This document shows, in pieces, positions 52,889 through 62,953 of a DNA stretch of 64,000 nt. The number at the start of each line of letters is the position of its first letter. Within the stretch, counting starts at the first letter, position 1. Under the pieces are notes generated by a model, which searched no databases, was not told where the DNA came from, and saw only the letters and a list, made by a program, of their open reading frames with translations. The stretch is from Candidatus Obscuribacterales bacterium (lineage in GTDB: Bacteria > Cyanobacteriota > Vampirovibrionia > Obscuribacterales > Obscuribacteraceae), in assembly GCA_031292355.1 (NCBI GenBank), contig JARLHI010000048.1:434001-498000 (forward strand), written 5' to 3'. The position numbers were made by a program, and so were the translations under genes.

Positions 52889-53085
52889 AAAAAGAGAATC
52901 TCTTTTTTAGAGCCGGTCTAAAAAGTCCAAGTGACTAGTTGATGTAACAGACCAGGCGCTAGTTCTCAAAGCAGTTCCAACTCCTCGGCTGGAACGTGAT
53001 TAGTGTCTGTATCGAGAGGAAAAAAAGGGAATGAATCGCACCGGAGCTAAGCGTTTCGTTCTCTCCTAAATAATAAGCTCCCTAG
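52889..53085 (+). promoter_or_regulatory. murA leader with hairpins
   Basis: This region, just upstream of murA, holds no gene. AAAAAGAGA-A-TCTCTTTTT (52889-52907) is a symmetric, AT-rich element that could terminate weakly in both directions. Further on, GTTCCA and TGGAAC form a 6-bp stem with a 10-base loop, then a purine-rich tract GAGAGGAAAAAAAGGG. No clear -35/-10 pair is visible. Confidence 0.3.
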
Positions 53086-54414
53086 ATGCGGCTGAGCCAA
53101 ATGAAACAAGAAATATCCAGAGTTGATCCACCAGCAAAACAAGGTCCTGTCGAAGCAGAAGAACGCATTTTGATCAGAGGCGGAAAGAAGCTGAAAGGCA
53201 CTGTTAGAGTCAGTGGTGCCAAAAATTCCGTTCTCAAAATTATGGCTGCAGCTCTGCTGGTTAAAGGTGTTTCGGTCCTCAAGAACGTACCCAATTTAAC
53301 CGACGTGCATATGATGGCTGAAGTACTACGCCACCTGGGCGCAGTAGTGACAATCTCTGAAGGCGAAGTAGAAATCGATGCCACTAACGTTCAAGATTTC
53401 GAAGCTCCCTATGAATTAGTGAGCCAGTTGAGAGCATCATTCAATGTTCTTGGACCATTACTTGCTCGTTTTCATCAAGCTAAAGTCTCGCTTCCTGGCG
53501 GCTGCGCCATCGGCGAACGAAGAATTGATTTGCACGAAAAAGGGCTCAAACAGCTCGGTGCTGAAATGCACATCGACCATGGTTATGTTTATGCCAGCTG
53601 CAAAAAATTAGTTGGCACGCGCATTTATCTCGAAAAACCATCAAATGGTGCTACTGAAAACATCATGCTCGCTGCCGTTCTCGCTGAAGGTACAACCATC
53701 ATTGAAAACGCTGCACAAGAACCTGAGATCACTAATCTTGCCGATTTCGTCAACGCTGTTGGCGGAAAAATATCCGGTGCCGGTACTTACACCATCACCA
53801 TAGATGGCGTAAAACCAGAAGATTTGCACGGCGCCACTGTCGAAACCATTCCCGACCGTTGCGAAGCTGGCACGTTTATCTATGCCTGCATGGCTACTGG
53901 TGGCGAAATCACTATCGAAGGCGCAAATCCGCATCATCTCTACTCAGTCATTAACAAGGCTCAAGAGATGGGCGCTGAAATCTCCATTCTTGCTCCAGGC
54001 ACAATCAAAGTGAAAGCCGATGGCAAAATGAAACCAATCGATATCACAACCGTCCCTTATCCTGGTTTCCCGACCGACTTGCAAGCGCCAATCATGTCTG
54101 TCGTAGCTTGTTCAGAAGGAACATCAATCATCACCGAAACCATTTACGAAAACCGCTTCATGCAAGTAGCAGAGCTACGCCGCATGGGCGCTGACATTGC
54201 TCTAACAGGCAATGCCGCTGTCGTAAAAGGTGTGCCTAAACTGATGGGCGCTGAAGTAAAAGCAAGCGACTTGCGCGCTGCTGCTGCTTTAATCGTCGCT
54301 GGTTTGGCTGCTGACGGAGTGACCGAAATCACTGGTTTGCATCACCTTGACCGTGGTTACGAGAAATTAGAAGATAAGTTTCGCGCTCTGGGTGCCGACA
54401 TCTGGCGTCGTTAA
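53086..54414 (+). CDS. murA: UDP-GlcNAc 1-carboxyvinyltransferase
   Basis: First committed step of peptidoglycan synthesis, the fosfomycin target. It has 442 residues with an N-terminal extension of about 20 residues before the conserved ILIRGGKKLKGTVRVSGAKNSVL region. The active-site Cys is kept (Cys140 in GGCAIGERRID), which predicts fosfomycin sensitivity at this site. The ATG at 53086 has no good ribosome site; an ATG at 53101 is an alternative. A strong terminator follows. Confidence 0.95.
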   Translation: MRLSQMKQEISRVDPPAKQGPVEAEERILIRGGKKLKGTVRVSGAKNSVLKIMAAALLVKGVSVLKNVPNLTDVHMMAEVLRHLGAVVTISEGEVEIDATNVQDFEAPYELVSQLRASFNVLGPLLARFHQAKVSLPGGCAIGERRIDLHEKGLKQLGAEMHIDHGYVYASCKKLVGTRIYLEKPSNGATENIMLAAVLAEGTTIIENAAQEPEITNLADFVNAVGGKISGAGTYTITIDGVKPEDLHGATVETIPDRCEAGTFIYACMATGGEITIEGANPHHLYSVINKAQEMGAEISILAPGTIKVKADGKMKPIDITTVPYPGFPTDLQAPIMSVVACSEGTSIITETIYENRFMQVAELRRMGADIALTGNAAVVKGVPKLMGAEVKASDLRAAAALIVAGLAADGVTEITGLHHLDRGYEKLEDKFRALGADIWRR

Positions 54415-54470
54415 GTTCGAAAAGCCGCTACTGTAGCTGCTTTTATCTCTAAGTCCAAGAAAAATCGTAA

Positions 54471-54507
54471 TTGGCTCCGCACTCTGTGTGCAGGAGCCAA
54501 TTTTTTT
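54471..54507 (+). terminator. Intrinsic terminator of murA
   Basis: TTGGCTCC and GGAGCCAA form a perfect 8-bp outer stem, extended inside by GCAC/GTGC, followed by seven T residues. It lies 57 bases after the murA stop. Confidence 0.85.
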
Positions 54508-54553
54508 CTGACCAATTTCTGCTATTTTCGTTTACTGGTCAGGAGGACAAGAC

Positions 54554-55927
54554 ATGCTAATAATGAAATTCGGTGGAACATCTGTCGGCTCGGCTGAGCG
54601 ACTTCAAGGCGTTTTCGCCTTATTAAAGGATGCCCAAGACAAAAAGCAAAGCATCGTCGTCGTTCTCTCCGCCATGTCTGGCATGACAAACAGTTTGATT
54701 GAGGGCGCACAAAAAGCCGTCAAACGCGACTTGAAAGGCGCGCTGCAGATAGCAGCGGCCATTGGTGATAATCACGTCCAGGCAATTGAATCTTTGTTCG
54801 TCAAATCCGACACATCTATGCAGTTGTTGCGTGAAATACAAAATCATATGCAAGAACTGGAAGTGCTCTATAAAGGAGTGAGCTATCTTGGCGAGCTGAC
54901 CAAGCGCTCGATGGATGCAGTTTCTGGCATGGGCGAATTAATGTCGTCGAAAATCATGGCGGCCTACTGCCAGAGTCACGGATTAAACGCCAAATGGATG
55001 GATGCCCGTCAGTTTGTCGTGACCGATGACCACTTCGGTAAAGCCAATCCATTGTGGGACAAATTGACTCCCAAAACTAGAGAGACGCTTTTGCCCATCC
55101 TAGAGAAAGGCACCATTGTCATCACTCAAGGTTTCATTGGCGCCACCGAAGAAGGTGCAAGCACAACGCTTGGTCGCGGCGGTTCCGACTTCAGCGCATC
55201 GATCTTCGGTGTCGCCTTAGAAGCAGATGAAATTCAGATCTGGACTGACGTCGACGGTATGATGACTGCCGATCCACGCGTCGTTAAAGATGCCGTTGTC
55301 TTGCCCGAAGTTTCATTCCAGGAAGCTTCAGAACTTGCTTACTTCGGCGCTAAAGTACTGCATCCGATGACGATTGCTCCAGCCGTCGAAAAAAATATTC
55401 CCGTCCGCATTCTAAATACGATGGCTCCAGATCGTCAGGGCACGATCATCAAAGAATCAACCAAGCCTAAAGGTATCGTCTCAGCGATTGCCTCTAAAAA
55501 GGGCATTGTCGCCTTTTTCATCACAACGCCTCGCATGTTGATGACGCACGGATTTCTGGTGCGCATCTTTGAAATCTTCGAAAAGCATGAAACATCAATC
55601 GATTTAATTGCCACTTCTGAAGTTTCGATTTCAATCACAGTCGACAGACTGGACACGATTTCAGCAATTGCAGCGGATCTTGCTCATTACGGGCAGGTCA
55701 AGGTCGTTAGAGACGTAGCTATTGTCACTGTCGTCGGTGAGCAGTTCAGAGACCAGAGCGGCATTGCCGGTCAAATCTTTGACGCCATGCGCAAAACCAA
55801 TATCTTGATGATTTCAGGCGGTGCCTCAGACATCAATATGAGTTTCGTAGTCAGCGACGATCAAGCAGACAACGCCGTGCAGCAATTGCACCAAGCTTTT
55901 TTTGCAAAAACAGCCGCAGTTAAATAA
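54554..55927 (+). CDS. lysC: Aspartate kinase
   Basis: Phosphorylates aspartate at the head of Lys, Thr and Met synthesis. It is monofunctional, 457 residues long. Kinase motifs are KFGGTSVG at the N-terminus, GFIGATEEGASTTLGRGGSDFS and WTDVDGMMTADPR. Two ACT domains follow (from about residue 310), with SGGASDINMSFVV in the second. They allow feedback control, and the layout is most like the lysine-sensitive class. GGAGG lies about 9 bases before the ATG. GNAT follows after a short gap. Confidence 0.94.
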   Translation: MLIMKFGGTSVGSAERLQGVFALLKDAQDKKQSIVVVLSAMSGMTNSLIEGAQKAVKRDLKGALQIAAAIGDNHVQAIESLFVKSDTSMQLLREIQNHMQELEVLYKGVSYLGELTKRSMDAVSGMGELMSSKIMAAYCQSHGLNAKWMDARQFVVTDDHFGKANPLWDKLTPKTRETLLPILEKGTIVITQGFIGATEEGASTTLGRGGSDFSASIFGVALEADEIQIWTDVDGMMTADPRVVKDAVVLPEVSFQEASELAYFGAKVLHPMTIAPAVEKNIPVRILNTMAPDRQGTIIKESTKPKGIVSAIASKKGIVAFFITTPRMLMTHGFLVRIFEIFEKHETSIDLIATSEVSISITVDRLDTISAIAADLAHYGQVKVVRDVAIVTVVGEQFRDQSGIAGQIFDAMRKTNILMISGGASDINMSFVVSDDQADNAVQQLHQAFFAKTAAVK

Positions 55928-55939
55928 GTACTTTTGCCG

Positions 55940-56437
55940 ATGATAATTCGTAAGGCCACCGAAAAAGATGCAGCAGCCATCATTCAATTGCATTTTGACG
56001 CTGTGCATGTAACAGCGGCAGCCGACTATGAGCAAGAGATCCTCAATGACTGGTCAAAACCGTTAGAAGGACGCCTTGACGCCATGCAAGAGCAACTCAG
56101 ACTAAACGCCGAGCAAACGAAGATCTTCATCTGCGAAATAGACGATCGAGCCGTCGGCTTTGGCGAATTAGCTCCGCGCACGAACGAAGTGCGAGCTGTC
56201 TATGTGGCTCCATCGGCCGCCAGAAAGGGAGTTGGCAAAATGCTGCTGCAAGAAATAGAAAAAGCTGCGCGCAGTCATGGATTGACTGAGTTGTGGCTGG
56301 ATTCTTCGCTCACTGCGGTCCCTTTTTATTTGAGTCAGGGGTTTGCTGGCAGCGTGGAAAGCGAACACACTTTGCGTAGTGGCAGAAAAATGCGCTGCGT
56401 TAAAATGCAAAAGAAGCTTAAGCAATCCTTGACATAG
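55940..56437 (+). CDS. GNAT-family N-acetyltransferase
   Basis: A protein of 165 residues with the GNAT fold. The acetyl-CoA loop is VAPSAARKGVGKMLLQEIEK, preceded by the strand VRAVYVA and followed by LWLDSSLTAVPFYLSQGF. The substrate cannot be told. The ATG at 55940 gives a typical GNAT N-terminus (MIIRKATEKDAAAI); a TTG two codons upstream is possible. It lies 12 bases after lysC. Its 3' end overlaps the convergent comM gene by 20 bases. Confidence 0.88.
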   Translation: MIIRKATEKDAAAIIQLHFDAVHVTAAADYEQEILNDWSKPLEGRLDAMQEQLRLNAEQTKIFICEIDDRAVGFGELAPRTNEVRAVYVAPSAARKGVGKMLLQEIEKAARSHGLTELWLDSSLTAVPFYLSQGFAGSVESEHTLRSGRKMRCVKMQKKLKQSLT

Positions 56438-57956
56438 TGCGATAGCGGAGGGCTTCGGCAAGGTCATCAGATATCACTTCGTCACGGTCCCCCAAATCAG
56501 CAATTGTGCGCGCGACCCTCAAGATGCGATCGTAAGCCCGCGCGGACATGCCCATCTGCGTGACGGCCTGAGCTAATAATAGTCTAGCTTTTTCATCCAT
56601 CGCACAAACTTTGAGTAGTTGACGCGGAGTGAGATGAGCGTTGAATGCGAAACTTTTTTCACTCAGGCGACCACGTTGTCTGGCGACAGCACGCTCCACA
56701 CGCAAACGAATCGTCTCCGAGGAGTCTCCAGATTTTCGCAGTGCAAGCTCGTCTTCTGTCAATCTCGCAACGTTCACTTGCAAGTCGATACGATCCAGTA
56801 TCGGTCCTGATAAGCGCGACCAGTATCGATCCGCCTGCGTAGGAGTGCATGTGCAATATTTGAGATGGTCTCCACGATAGCCACATGGACACGGATTACA
56901 AGCACCAACAAGCAAAAAGGAAGCCGGATACGTAAGAGTCTGGGTGGCACGAGTGATCGTGACACTAGCTGATTCTAAGGGTTGCCGCAATGTGTCCAGA
57001 TGCGAACGCGGAAACTCAGTCAATTCGTCTAAAAATAAAATGCCCATATGACTGAGTGAGATTTCGCCCGGCTTTGGCACCACGCCTCCGCCGATGAGAC
57101 CAATTGCTGAGGCACTATGATGGGGTGCACGAAAAGGACGCTTCAATAAAACTGTTGTTTTATCACGCAGCAATCCAGCCACGCTGTATAGCTTCGTCAG
57201 CTCGAGCGCCTCGTTAAAGGTCAAAGGTGGCATGATACCTGGCATCCGCTGAGCCAACATCGACTTTCCTGCTCCTGGTGGTCCGACCATGAGAATATTG
57301 TGTCGACCAGCTGCTGCAATTTCGAGTCCGCGCTTAGCCTGATGCTGACCTTTCACTTCGGAAAAGTCTTCGCACTCAGTTCGAACAGCCAGCCTGGATT
57401 GAAAAATATCGCCGGGTTTAATCTGCAAACGGGCGACGTTGCGTGGATCTTTTAAAAGAGCGCAGACCTGCTGTAAGTGGGAGACCGGATAAACAGCCAG
57501 CCCGTCAACAAGAGCGGCTTCCTCAGCATTAGCGTCAGGGACGACGATACCGTACACACCTGAATTTTTAGCGGCCATCGCAATGGGCAAAACCCCAGAG
57601 ACCGGGCGGATCGAACCATCAAGACCAAGCTCACCAATAAACCAGAAGTCATCGAGATAAGTGATCGATACGAGTTCGGTCGCAGCAAGAATGCCCACGG
57701 CAATGGGTAAATCATAAACCGGCCCTTCCTTGCGAGTATCAGCTGGAGCCAAATTGACGGTCCATTTTTTGCCTGGTGGCACTAAAAAATTACAGGCTTT
57801 AATAGCCGCCTTCACTCTTTCTTGCGCTTCTTTGACACTCGCGTCGGGCAAGCCGACAATATGAATTTGACCAATACCGCCACTGCAATCGACTTCGACT
57901 TCTAAACGATAAGACTCCAGCCCTAACAGACCGCCCGAAAACACTCGCGCAAACAT
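56418..57956 (-). CDS. comM: ComM/YifB-family AAA+ ATPase
   Basis: Mg-chelatase-like AAA+ protein of 512 residues. ComM is a hexameric helicase that promotes branch migration during natural transformation. It has a Lon-protease-like N-terminal domain (VGLPDASVKEAQERVKAA), Walker A GPPGAGKSML, Walker B LFLDELTEFPR, and a Cys-rich insert (ACNPCPCGYRGD, CTCTPTQ). The C-terminal domain is typical. The gene does not by itself show competence, because no com operon is in the window. Confidence 0.92.
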   Translation of the reverse strand: MFARVFSGGLLGLESYRLEVEVDCSGGIGQIHIVGLPDASVKEAQERVKAAIKACNFLVPPGKKWTVNLAPADTRKEGPVYDLPIAVGILAATELVSITYLDDFWFIGELGLDGSIRPVSGVLPIAMAAKNSGVYGIVVPDANAEEAALVDGLAVYPVSHLQQVCALLKDPRNVARLQIKPGDIFQSRLAVRTECEDFSEVKGQHQAKRGLEIAAAGRHNILMVGPPGAGKSMLAQRMPGIMPPLTFNEALELTKLYSVAGLLRDKTTVLLKRPFRAPHHSASAIGLIGGGVVPKPGEISLSHMGILFLDELTEFPRSHLDTLRQPLESASVTITRATQTLTYPASFLLVGACNPCPCGYRGDHLKYCTCTPTQADRYWSRLSGPILDRIDLQVNVARLTEDELALRKSGDSSETIRLRVERAVARQRGRLSEKSFAFNAHLTPRQLLKVCAMDEKARLLLAQAVTQMGMSARAYDRILRVARTIADLGDRDEVISDDLAEALRYRTMSRIA

Positions 57957-58023
57957 ATGTCAAATCCTCTTGCCCAAACTTTTTGGCTTACAAGATAGAT
58001 AACGTTTGCGAAAACCGAAAAGT

Positions 58024-58773
58024 TCAATTCTTGAAAGAATTCAGGAGGTTTTTCGCGTCGATATTTTCAGAATCAGCATCTACCGCCAGTTTGGCTTCTG
58101 CCAGAGCCTCATCCTTTCGTCCTGCCTTAAGCAAAATCTGAGCACTGACGAGATGACCATCAACCCCATCAGGATCAATTTCCAGAACCTTTTTGGCTGA
58201 ATTCAGAGCACCATCAAAATCATTGTTCAATGAAAGCGACTGAGCCAAAAGTAAATGATTGGCCTCAGAAGTAGGTCTCAATTTAACGGCCTGCCGGCTA
58301 GCATCGATGGCACTTTGAGCATCGCCTTTAGCGATATAGGCTTCGGCAAGAGCCCTGCAGGCAGCGGGCTCATTAGGGTCGAGATTGATCGCCTGTTTAG
58401 CCTCAATAATGGCTTCATCAGGTTTGCCACTACGAGACAATGCATTGGCCATAACGTAATGAGCAATCACATTTTTAGGATCTATTTCCTCGGCTTTCTT
58501 AAGTGTTTCGATTGCTTCTGGATAATGCCCTAACTCATTTTGAATAACGCCCATATTGTTTACAGCAGTGGCGTTTTTGGGATCCAGCTTGAGCGCTTCC
58601 TTGTATTCAACTTCAGCTAATTTGTAGTTGCCCGCTTTAAAGTATTCGTTGCCGGTGACTAAATAATCGACCGAACTTTTGACCTTGATGCCACAAGACG
58701 AAATCATTAACGATACGCCAATTGGAATCAAAATCAATTTAGCTAGATCTTTCATAGCTTTGGCTGCACTCAT
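58024..58773 (-). CDS. TPR lipoprotein
   Basis: A protein of 249 residues. A membrane-like signal segment ends in a lipobox ISSC, so it is probably lipid-anchored. The rest is six TPR units (for example YKEALKLDPKNATAVNNMGV). I placed the start at the ATG at 58773, 7 bases after the aspS stop, with AAAGG close upstream; the longer frame to 58836 overlaps aspS. The style resembles PilF/NlpI-type TPR lipoproteins, but no pilus or other partner genes are adjacent. Confidence 0.78.
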   Translation of the reverse strand: MSAAKAMKDLAKLILIPIGVSLMISSCGIKVKSSVDYLVTGNEYFKAGNYKLAEVEYKEALKLDPKNATAVNNMGVIQNELGHYPEAIETLKKAEEIDPKNVIAHYVMANALSRSGKPDEAIIEAKQAINLDPNEPAACRALAEAYIAKGDAQSAIDASRQAVKLRPTSEANHLLLAQSLSLNNDFDGALNSAKKVLEIDPDGVDGHLVSAQILLKAGRKDEALAEAKLAVDADSENIDAKNLLNSFKN

Positions 58774-58780
58774 GAGCCTT

Positions 58781-60613
58781 TTATTTTTCCGTAGCCGCTT
58801 TGGCCAGTTCATTTGCTTTAGCTGGAGGCAACACATTTTTGACCATTAGCTCTTTCAATTGTTCGGGCGATGCAGCTGATGGTGCGCCTGTCATTGGGCA
58901 AGATCCTGACTGAGTTTTGGGGAAGGCAATGACTTCGCGAATTGATTTACCACCACACAAAAGCATGACGATGCGATCGAGACCAAGCGCGATGCCACCA
59001 TGAGGTGGTGCCCCCGATTCGAGAGCTTCTAACAAGAAACCAAATTTCTCGCGCGCCACATCACTATCTAAACCAATTGCAGCAAATGCTCTCGACTGCA
59101 CTTCCTGACTGTGAATACGAATGGAGCCACCACCAATTTCGCAGCCGTTATAAACGATATCATAAGCGCGAGCGCGAGCTTTTTCGGGAGCTGTTTCGAG
59201 CAGTTCGAGATCTTCTAAGGCTGGACTGGTGAAGGGGTGATGCACTGCCATTAAGCGATTTTGTTCTTCGTCAAATTCAAAGAGCGGGAAGTCAACCACC
59301 CAGAGTAAATTGTGTTTGCTTTCGTCGATGAGATTAAGCTCTTCGGCAAGTTTAAGGCGCAAGCGACCAAAAACTGTGGCGCAAACTTTAGCGGTGTCGG
59401 CGATAAACAAGACGACGTCGCCGTCTTCAGCACCTGCCAACTTTTTCATTTGGGCAATTTCTTCTGGCTTGAGGAATTTCTCCAATCCAGACGATCGCAG
59501 TCCCTGCGCATTGAAGGACATCCAGGCCAGCCCTTTAGCACCATTGGCTTTGCAATAATCCTGCCAGGTATCTAACTGTTTGCGCGAAGCGGTTTCAGCC
59601 ATTCCTTTCAAACACATCGCTTTAAGTTTGCCACCACTTTCGGCAGTTTGTTTAAACGCCTTGAAATCGCATTTGAGAGCGACTTCGGTCAAGTCGGTGA
59701 ATTCAAGACCGAACCGCGTGTCTGGTTTATCACTGCCATATTTATCCATAGCTTCGGCGTAAGACATGCGTACGAAGGGCGGCTTCACGTGAATATCGGC
59801 GCAAGCAAAGGCTTTGACAATCAACCCTTCGGTAACGCTGATAATGTCTTCTTCGTCGATGAAAGACATTTCCATATCGATTTGCGTGAATTCAGGTTGT
59901 CTATCGGCTCGGAGATCTTCATCTCTGAAACAACGAGCAACTTGATAATAACGATCGATGCCGCTGATCATCAAAGTTTGTTTGAACAATTGCGGAGACT
60001 GAGGCAAGGCGTACCAATCGCCTGCGTTCAAACGGCTAGGAACGAGAAAATCGCGGGCCCCTTCAGGGGTAGCTTTGGTCAAAATTGGTGTCTCGACTTC
60101 AATAAAGCCATTCTCATCAAGATGGCGGCGAATGGTCTGCGTGACTCGATTTCTCAGGACGAGATTGTTGTGCATCTCTGGTCGACGCAAATCGAGATAG
60201 CGATATTTCAAACGCAAAGCTTCGTCAACGAGGTTGGCTTGATCGAGCTGAAAAGGCAGTGGCCGACTCGTATTGAGCAATTCAATTTGGGTGGGATAAA
60301 TTTCCACTTCCCCTGTTGTTTGCTCCTTGTTTTCACGCCCCTCCGGTCGCTTGGTTACTTTACCGCGAGCGATAACAACGAATTCATTCTTGAAAGTGCT
60401 CATTAGTTGATGCACTTCTTTATTGATGTTGGGGTCAGAAGCAATTTGCAAACGACCAGTTCCATCGCGCAATTCGGCAAAAATCAGACCTCCGAGGTCA
60501 CGACTAACATGCACCCAGCCTGCCACACAGACTTCGGTGCCGATGTCATTGGTATTTAAGGTACCGCAACCGCGAGTACGTTTTAATGCCGCTGTTTTTG
60601 CCGTTGTATTCAA
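58781..60613 (-). CDS. aspS: Aspartyl-tRNA synthetase
   Basis: Charges tRNA-Asp. It is a bacterial-type class II enzyme of 610 residues. It has an N-terminal OB fold ([23 protein letters not shown] across short strands), motif 2 [20 protein letters not shown], the bacterial GAD insertion and motif 3 [12 protein letters not shown]. Whether it is discriminating or also charges tRNA-Asn cannot be read off safely. A TPR lipoprotein gene follows within 7 bases. Confidence 0.95.
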   Translation of the reverse strand: MNTTAKTAALKRTRGCGTLNTNDIGTEVCVAGWVHVSRDLGGLIFAELRDGTGRLQIASDPNINKEVHQLMSTFKNEFVVIARGKVTKRPEGRENKEQTTGEVEIYPTQIELLNTSRPLPFQLDQANLVDEALRLKYRYLDLRRPEMHNNLVLRNRVTQTIRRHLDENGFIEVETPILTKATPEGARDFLVPSRLNAGDWYALPQSPQLFKQTLMISGIDRYYQVARCFRDEDLRADRQPEFTQIDMEMSFIDEEDIISVTEGLIVKAFACADIHVKPPFVRMSYAEAMDKYGSDKPDTRFGLEFTDLTEVALKCDFKAFKQTAESGGKLKAMCLKGMAETASRKQLDTWQDYCKANGAKGLAWMSFNAQGLRSSGLEKFLKPEEIAQMKKLAGAEDGDVVLFIADTAKVCATVFGRLRLKLAEELNLIDESKHNLLWVVDFPLFEFDEEQNRLMAVHHPFTSPALEDLELLETAPEKARARAYDIVYNGCEIGGGSIRIHSQEVQSRAFAAIGLDSDVAREKFGFLLEALESGAPPHGGIALGLDRIVMLLCGGKSIREVIAFPKTQSGSCPMTGAPSAASPEQLKELMVKNVLPPAKANELAKAATEK

Positions 60614-60763
60614 GATAGTCCCCCAAACCGCCCTATTTGTGTTCGAAAAATCGGCACCAATTTCACCTGGTTGTTAAAACAATCCGGCAGATTCGCCAGG
60701 AATTGCTGCTCCAGTGATGTGCTGACAGAATATTCTAGCTTGCTCCAATGAGAAGTAGCGTGT

Positions 60764-60793
60764 TTGCATAGCTACGTGTAGACTTGATATAGA
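60764..60793 (+). promoter_or_regulatory. Candidate promoter of the 60822 gene
   Basis: TTGCAT and TATAGA are separated by 18 bases and lie about 30 bases before the ATG at 60822. They sit in the spacer divergent to aspS. Confidence 0.5.
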
Positions 60794-60821
60794 TGTTCTG
60801 TCGGCTTACCAGGTACTGAAT

Positions 60822-61325
60822 ATGTTTTCATCACTCTCACCAGAAATGCTTAAAGTAACTGGCGTACTTTTGATCTTGCTGGGACTTTTTTACCTGTTCC
60901 GCATGTACCAAGCGCTTGTCAAAGGGAAAATCACATACTGGGCAGGCTGGGCGCCAGTCACTCTAATCTCGCCCTGGACCTGCTTCGTCAACGCTAATCC
61001 CAAGTCTCTCGTTAAATCGAAAGAGGCGATGTGGGTGCATATCGTTATGACGCCGATGTTTTTGATTTCTGCCGCGCTATGTATCTGCGCGGGGCTTGAC
61101 CTCATCGGTTTGCCCGGCGTGCAATACCTCAACGACGCTTTCGGTGGCGCTCATGGTCCCAAAGCTATCACCTTCAGCCTGCGTAACGGCTACAACTTTC
61201 CCTTTATTGGTAAGGCGGTAGTGAACTTTGGCAAAGCAATGGCAAGCGGTCAGATGGGTATCAGCAAGAAAGATGAAATGTACGAAAAGAGCAATCAGAG
61301 CCTCGGGGACGCCACGCGTAACTAA
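60822..61325 (+). CDS. Membrane protein of unknown function
   Basis: A protein of 167 residues, not recognised. It has two to three membrane segments (TGVLLILLGLFYLFRMYQAL, WVHIVMTPMFLISAALCIC) and a C-terminal soluble tail rich in Gly, Phe and Lys. It is monocistronic, with its own promoter and terminator. Confidence 0.65.
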   Translation: MFSSLSPEMLKVTGVLLILLGLFYLFRMYQALVKGKITYWAGWAPVTLISPWTCFVNANPKSLVKSKEAMWVHIVMTPMFLISAALCICAGLDLIGLPGVQYLNDAFGGAHGPKAITFSLRNGYNFPFIGKAVVNFGKAMASGQMGISKKDEMYEKSNQSLGDATRN

Positions 61326-61354
61326 GGACCGCCAATCTTGATAGTGACAGAAAG

Positions 61355-61383
61355 CCCAGTCTCATCGGAGTCTGGGTTTTTTT
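61355..61383 (+). terminator. Intrinsic terminator
   Basis: CCCAGTCTC and GAGTCTGGG form a 9-bp stem with one mismatch and a four-base loop, followed by seven T residues, just after the gene at 60822-61325. Confidence 0.82.
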
Positions 61384-61574
61384 GTAGTTATCATTTGATT
61401 ATTTGCTGATTATTTGTCTCGCGCCGCCTCGCATTCAGACAGCTTGAGACTGCATCCATTTGTCAATCATTACAAAAATTTCGACCAAATGAGTCGCTAT
61501 ATGGCTGTTTCAGCAAGTTTGCGTCACATTTTTGTAGCTTTTTTGTACCTTTGTTGTACTTCGAGCCGCTTTCG

Positions 61575-61603
61575 TTGATCCACTCCTGCCTAGATGATAA
61601 GAT
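61575..61603 (+). promoter_or_regulatory. Promoter of rpsU
   Basis: TTGATC and TAAGAT are separated by exactly 17 bases and lie about 55 bases before the rpsU start. The rest of the 331-base gap after the preceding gene is AT-rich and shows no further gene. Confidence 0.6.
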
Positions 61604-61656
61604 CAGCTCTATTGCGTATATATGGCCCGTACGTTTTCTCTTAGGGGGAGATTCTC

Positions 61657-61830
61657 TTGTCTGAAGTTCGAGTAGCGGAAGGTGAAAGCATTGAAGCAGC
61701 GTTGAAGCGCTTCAAGAAGAAGATCCAAAAGGCTGGCATTTTGTCAGAAATCAAGCGCCGCGAACGTTATGAAAAACCGAGCGTAAAGCGCAAACGTAAA
61801 GCTGAAGCTGCTCGTAAGCGTCGGTCGTAA
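61657..61830 (+). CDS. rpsU: 30S ribosomal protein S21
   Basis: A small basic ribosomal protein of 57 residues, reading [19 protein letters not shown] and ending [10 protein letters not shown]. The family pattern ([13 protein letters not shown], then [15 protein letters not shown]) is complete. It starts at a TTG, with AGGGGGAG 6 bases upstream. S21 helps start mRNA recognition on the small subunit. Its own promoter and terminator flank it. Confidence 0.94.
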   Translation: MSEVRVAEGESIEAALKRFKKKIQKAGILSEIKRRERYEKPSVKRKRKAEAARKRRS

Positions 61831-61878
61831 TTCGCCAAGTTCGTTAAAGTTCTAGCGATAGCATTGCAAACAAAAGAA

Positions 61879-61910
61879 GTGGGTTTCGCTGAAGCGAAGT
61901 CCACGTTTTT
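61879..61910 (+). terminator. Intrinsic terminator of rpsU
   Basis: GTGG...TTCGCT and AGCGAA...CCAC form a long stem with a small internal loop, followed by G and five T residues, 49 bases after rpsU. Confidence 0.72.
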
Positions 61911-62057
61911 GTCTATGAAAATGAGCTGGACAAATCCGTCCCCAAAATCAACTCTATTTGCACCCGCCACATAAAACATGCCACTTGACACTAACTAACA
62001 TGTGGATGATCGTTTCCCGGCGGGAATAGATAAAGCAGAACCTTGGAGGGATTTTTT

Positions 62058-62333
62058 ATGGCCAGCTCTCGTAAAAGCGCAGGTACTGAAGCGCAAGCCG
62101 TCGTGTCTATGCAAACAAGCCAACTTAAAGAAAAGCTCAACCAGGTGTTCAACGGCATTCACGCTCGTCAAACTGGCAGTCTTGCAATTGCGCGTGATGC
62201 CGCTTTTGACAAGCTCTGGGATCTCAAAGAATCGGCAATCCTTGAAGGTCGCAACACAGTCGAGCTTCCCAAACAGTGGGTAGCTGAACTCGATCAGGCC
62301 GTTAGTCAATGTACTAATCCGACAAAGCACTAA
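62058..62333 (+). CDS. Small hypothetical protein, 91 aa
   Basis: A helical protein, not recognised (LKEKLNQVFNGIHARQTGSLAIARDAAFDKLWD across helices). GGAGGG lies about 7 bases before the ATG, which argues against an upstream TTG at 62043. It has no signal peptide. The following secreted-protein gene begins 14 bases after its stop, so it may be first in the operon at the right edge. Confidence 0.6.
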   Translation: MASSRKSAGTEAQAVVSMQTSQLKEKLNQVFNGIHARQTGSLAIARDAAFDKLWDLKESAILEGRNTVELPKQWVAELDQAVSQCTNPTKH

Positions 62334-62347
62334 ATCAAAAGTTCAAA

Positions 62348-62953
62348 ATGAATTCAAAATCTCCCGTCGTCATCTGGCTCAGCGCAAGCTGCCTGGTGAG
62401 CGGGAGTTTTTTTTCGTCAGCAATCGCACGAAACACAAACAAGCAACAGCTGATTCAACAAATGGCTCAGGCGCAAATTACAGCTCAAAAAGATAACGAG
62501 AAATTGAAAACGATAATGCAAAGCACTCTTAACGCTTTCAAAAAATACTGCCGTAAAGTCGGTTCTATACCGCAAAGCCCTCGTCATATAGCCTATCTTG
62601 AGCAAAGCCTAAGTGAGCTCGCTGGTATCAATCCATACAACGAGTTCCCTTATCGAATTGCGGCCGATGATCCATCTTTCGCGTCCGAGCATGACACTAC
62701 TGGCGGTGACCGACGTAAGATTGTCGTACATTTAAAGTACGAAGCAAATTTGAGCGCAACGCAAATAAGCTACTGGCAAAAAAGCAGGCCGGAAAACTGG
62801 ATTGAAATGCCTGGTTCCATCACGATTTTACATAACAATCGCGATGCCTGCTGTCTCTGGGGAGCCGGAGTGGATGGAAACCCTATCAAAGCAAGCGATA
62901 GTGGAACAAATAACGAACCATACATTCTCGCCGACGATCGCGTCTTGCGATGA
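62348..62953 (+). CDS. Exported hypothetical protein
   Basis: A protein of 201 residues. A signal-like segment (VVIWLSASCLVSGSFFSSAIA) is followed by a long helix (KQQLIQQMAQAQITAQKDNEK) and a beta-rich C-terminal domain with paired Cys (DACCLWGAGVDGNPIK). The helix-then-globular plan with a C-terminal WGAGVDG segment resembles pseudopilin-like domains, but there is no prepilin cleavage motif. It overlaps the DUF3142-like gene by four bases (ATGA). Confidence 0.6.
   Translation: MNSKSPVVIWLSASCLVSGSFFSSAIARNTNKQQLIQQMAQAQITAQKDNEKLKTIMQSTLNAFKKYCRKVGSIPQSPRHIAYLEQSLSELAGINPYNEFPYRIAADDPSFASEHDTTGGDRRKIVVHLKYEANLSATQISYWQKSRPENWIEMPGSITILHNNRDACCLWGAGVDGNPIKASDSGTNNEPYILADDRVLR

Noticed and set aside
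59648..60406. Long forward frame (252 codons) inside aspS
   Set aside because: It lies wholly antisense to the strongly conserved aspS and is a codon-bias shadow.
61991..62330. Reverse-strand frame of 111 codons near the right end
   Set aside because: It is antisense to the gene at 62058-62333, which has a strong GGAGGG ribosome site.
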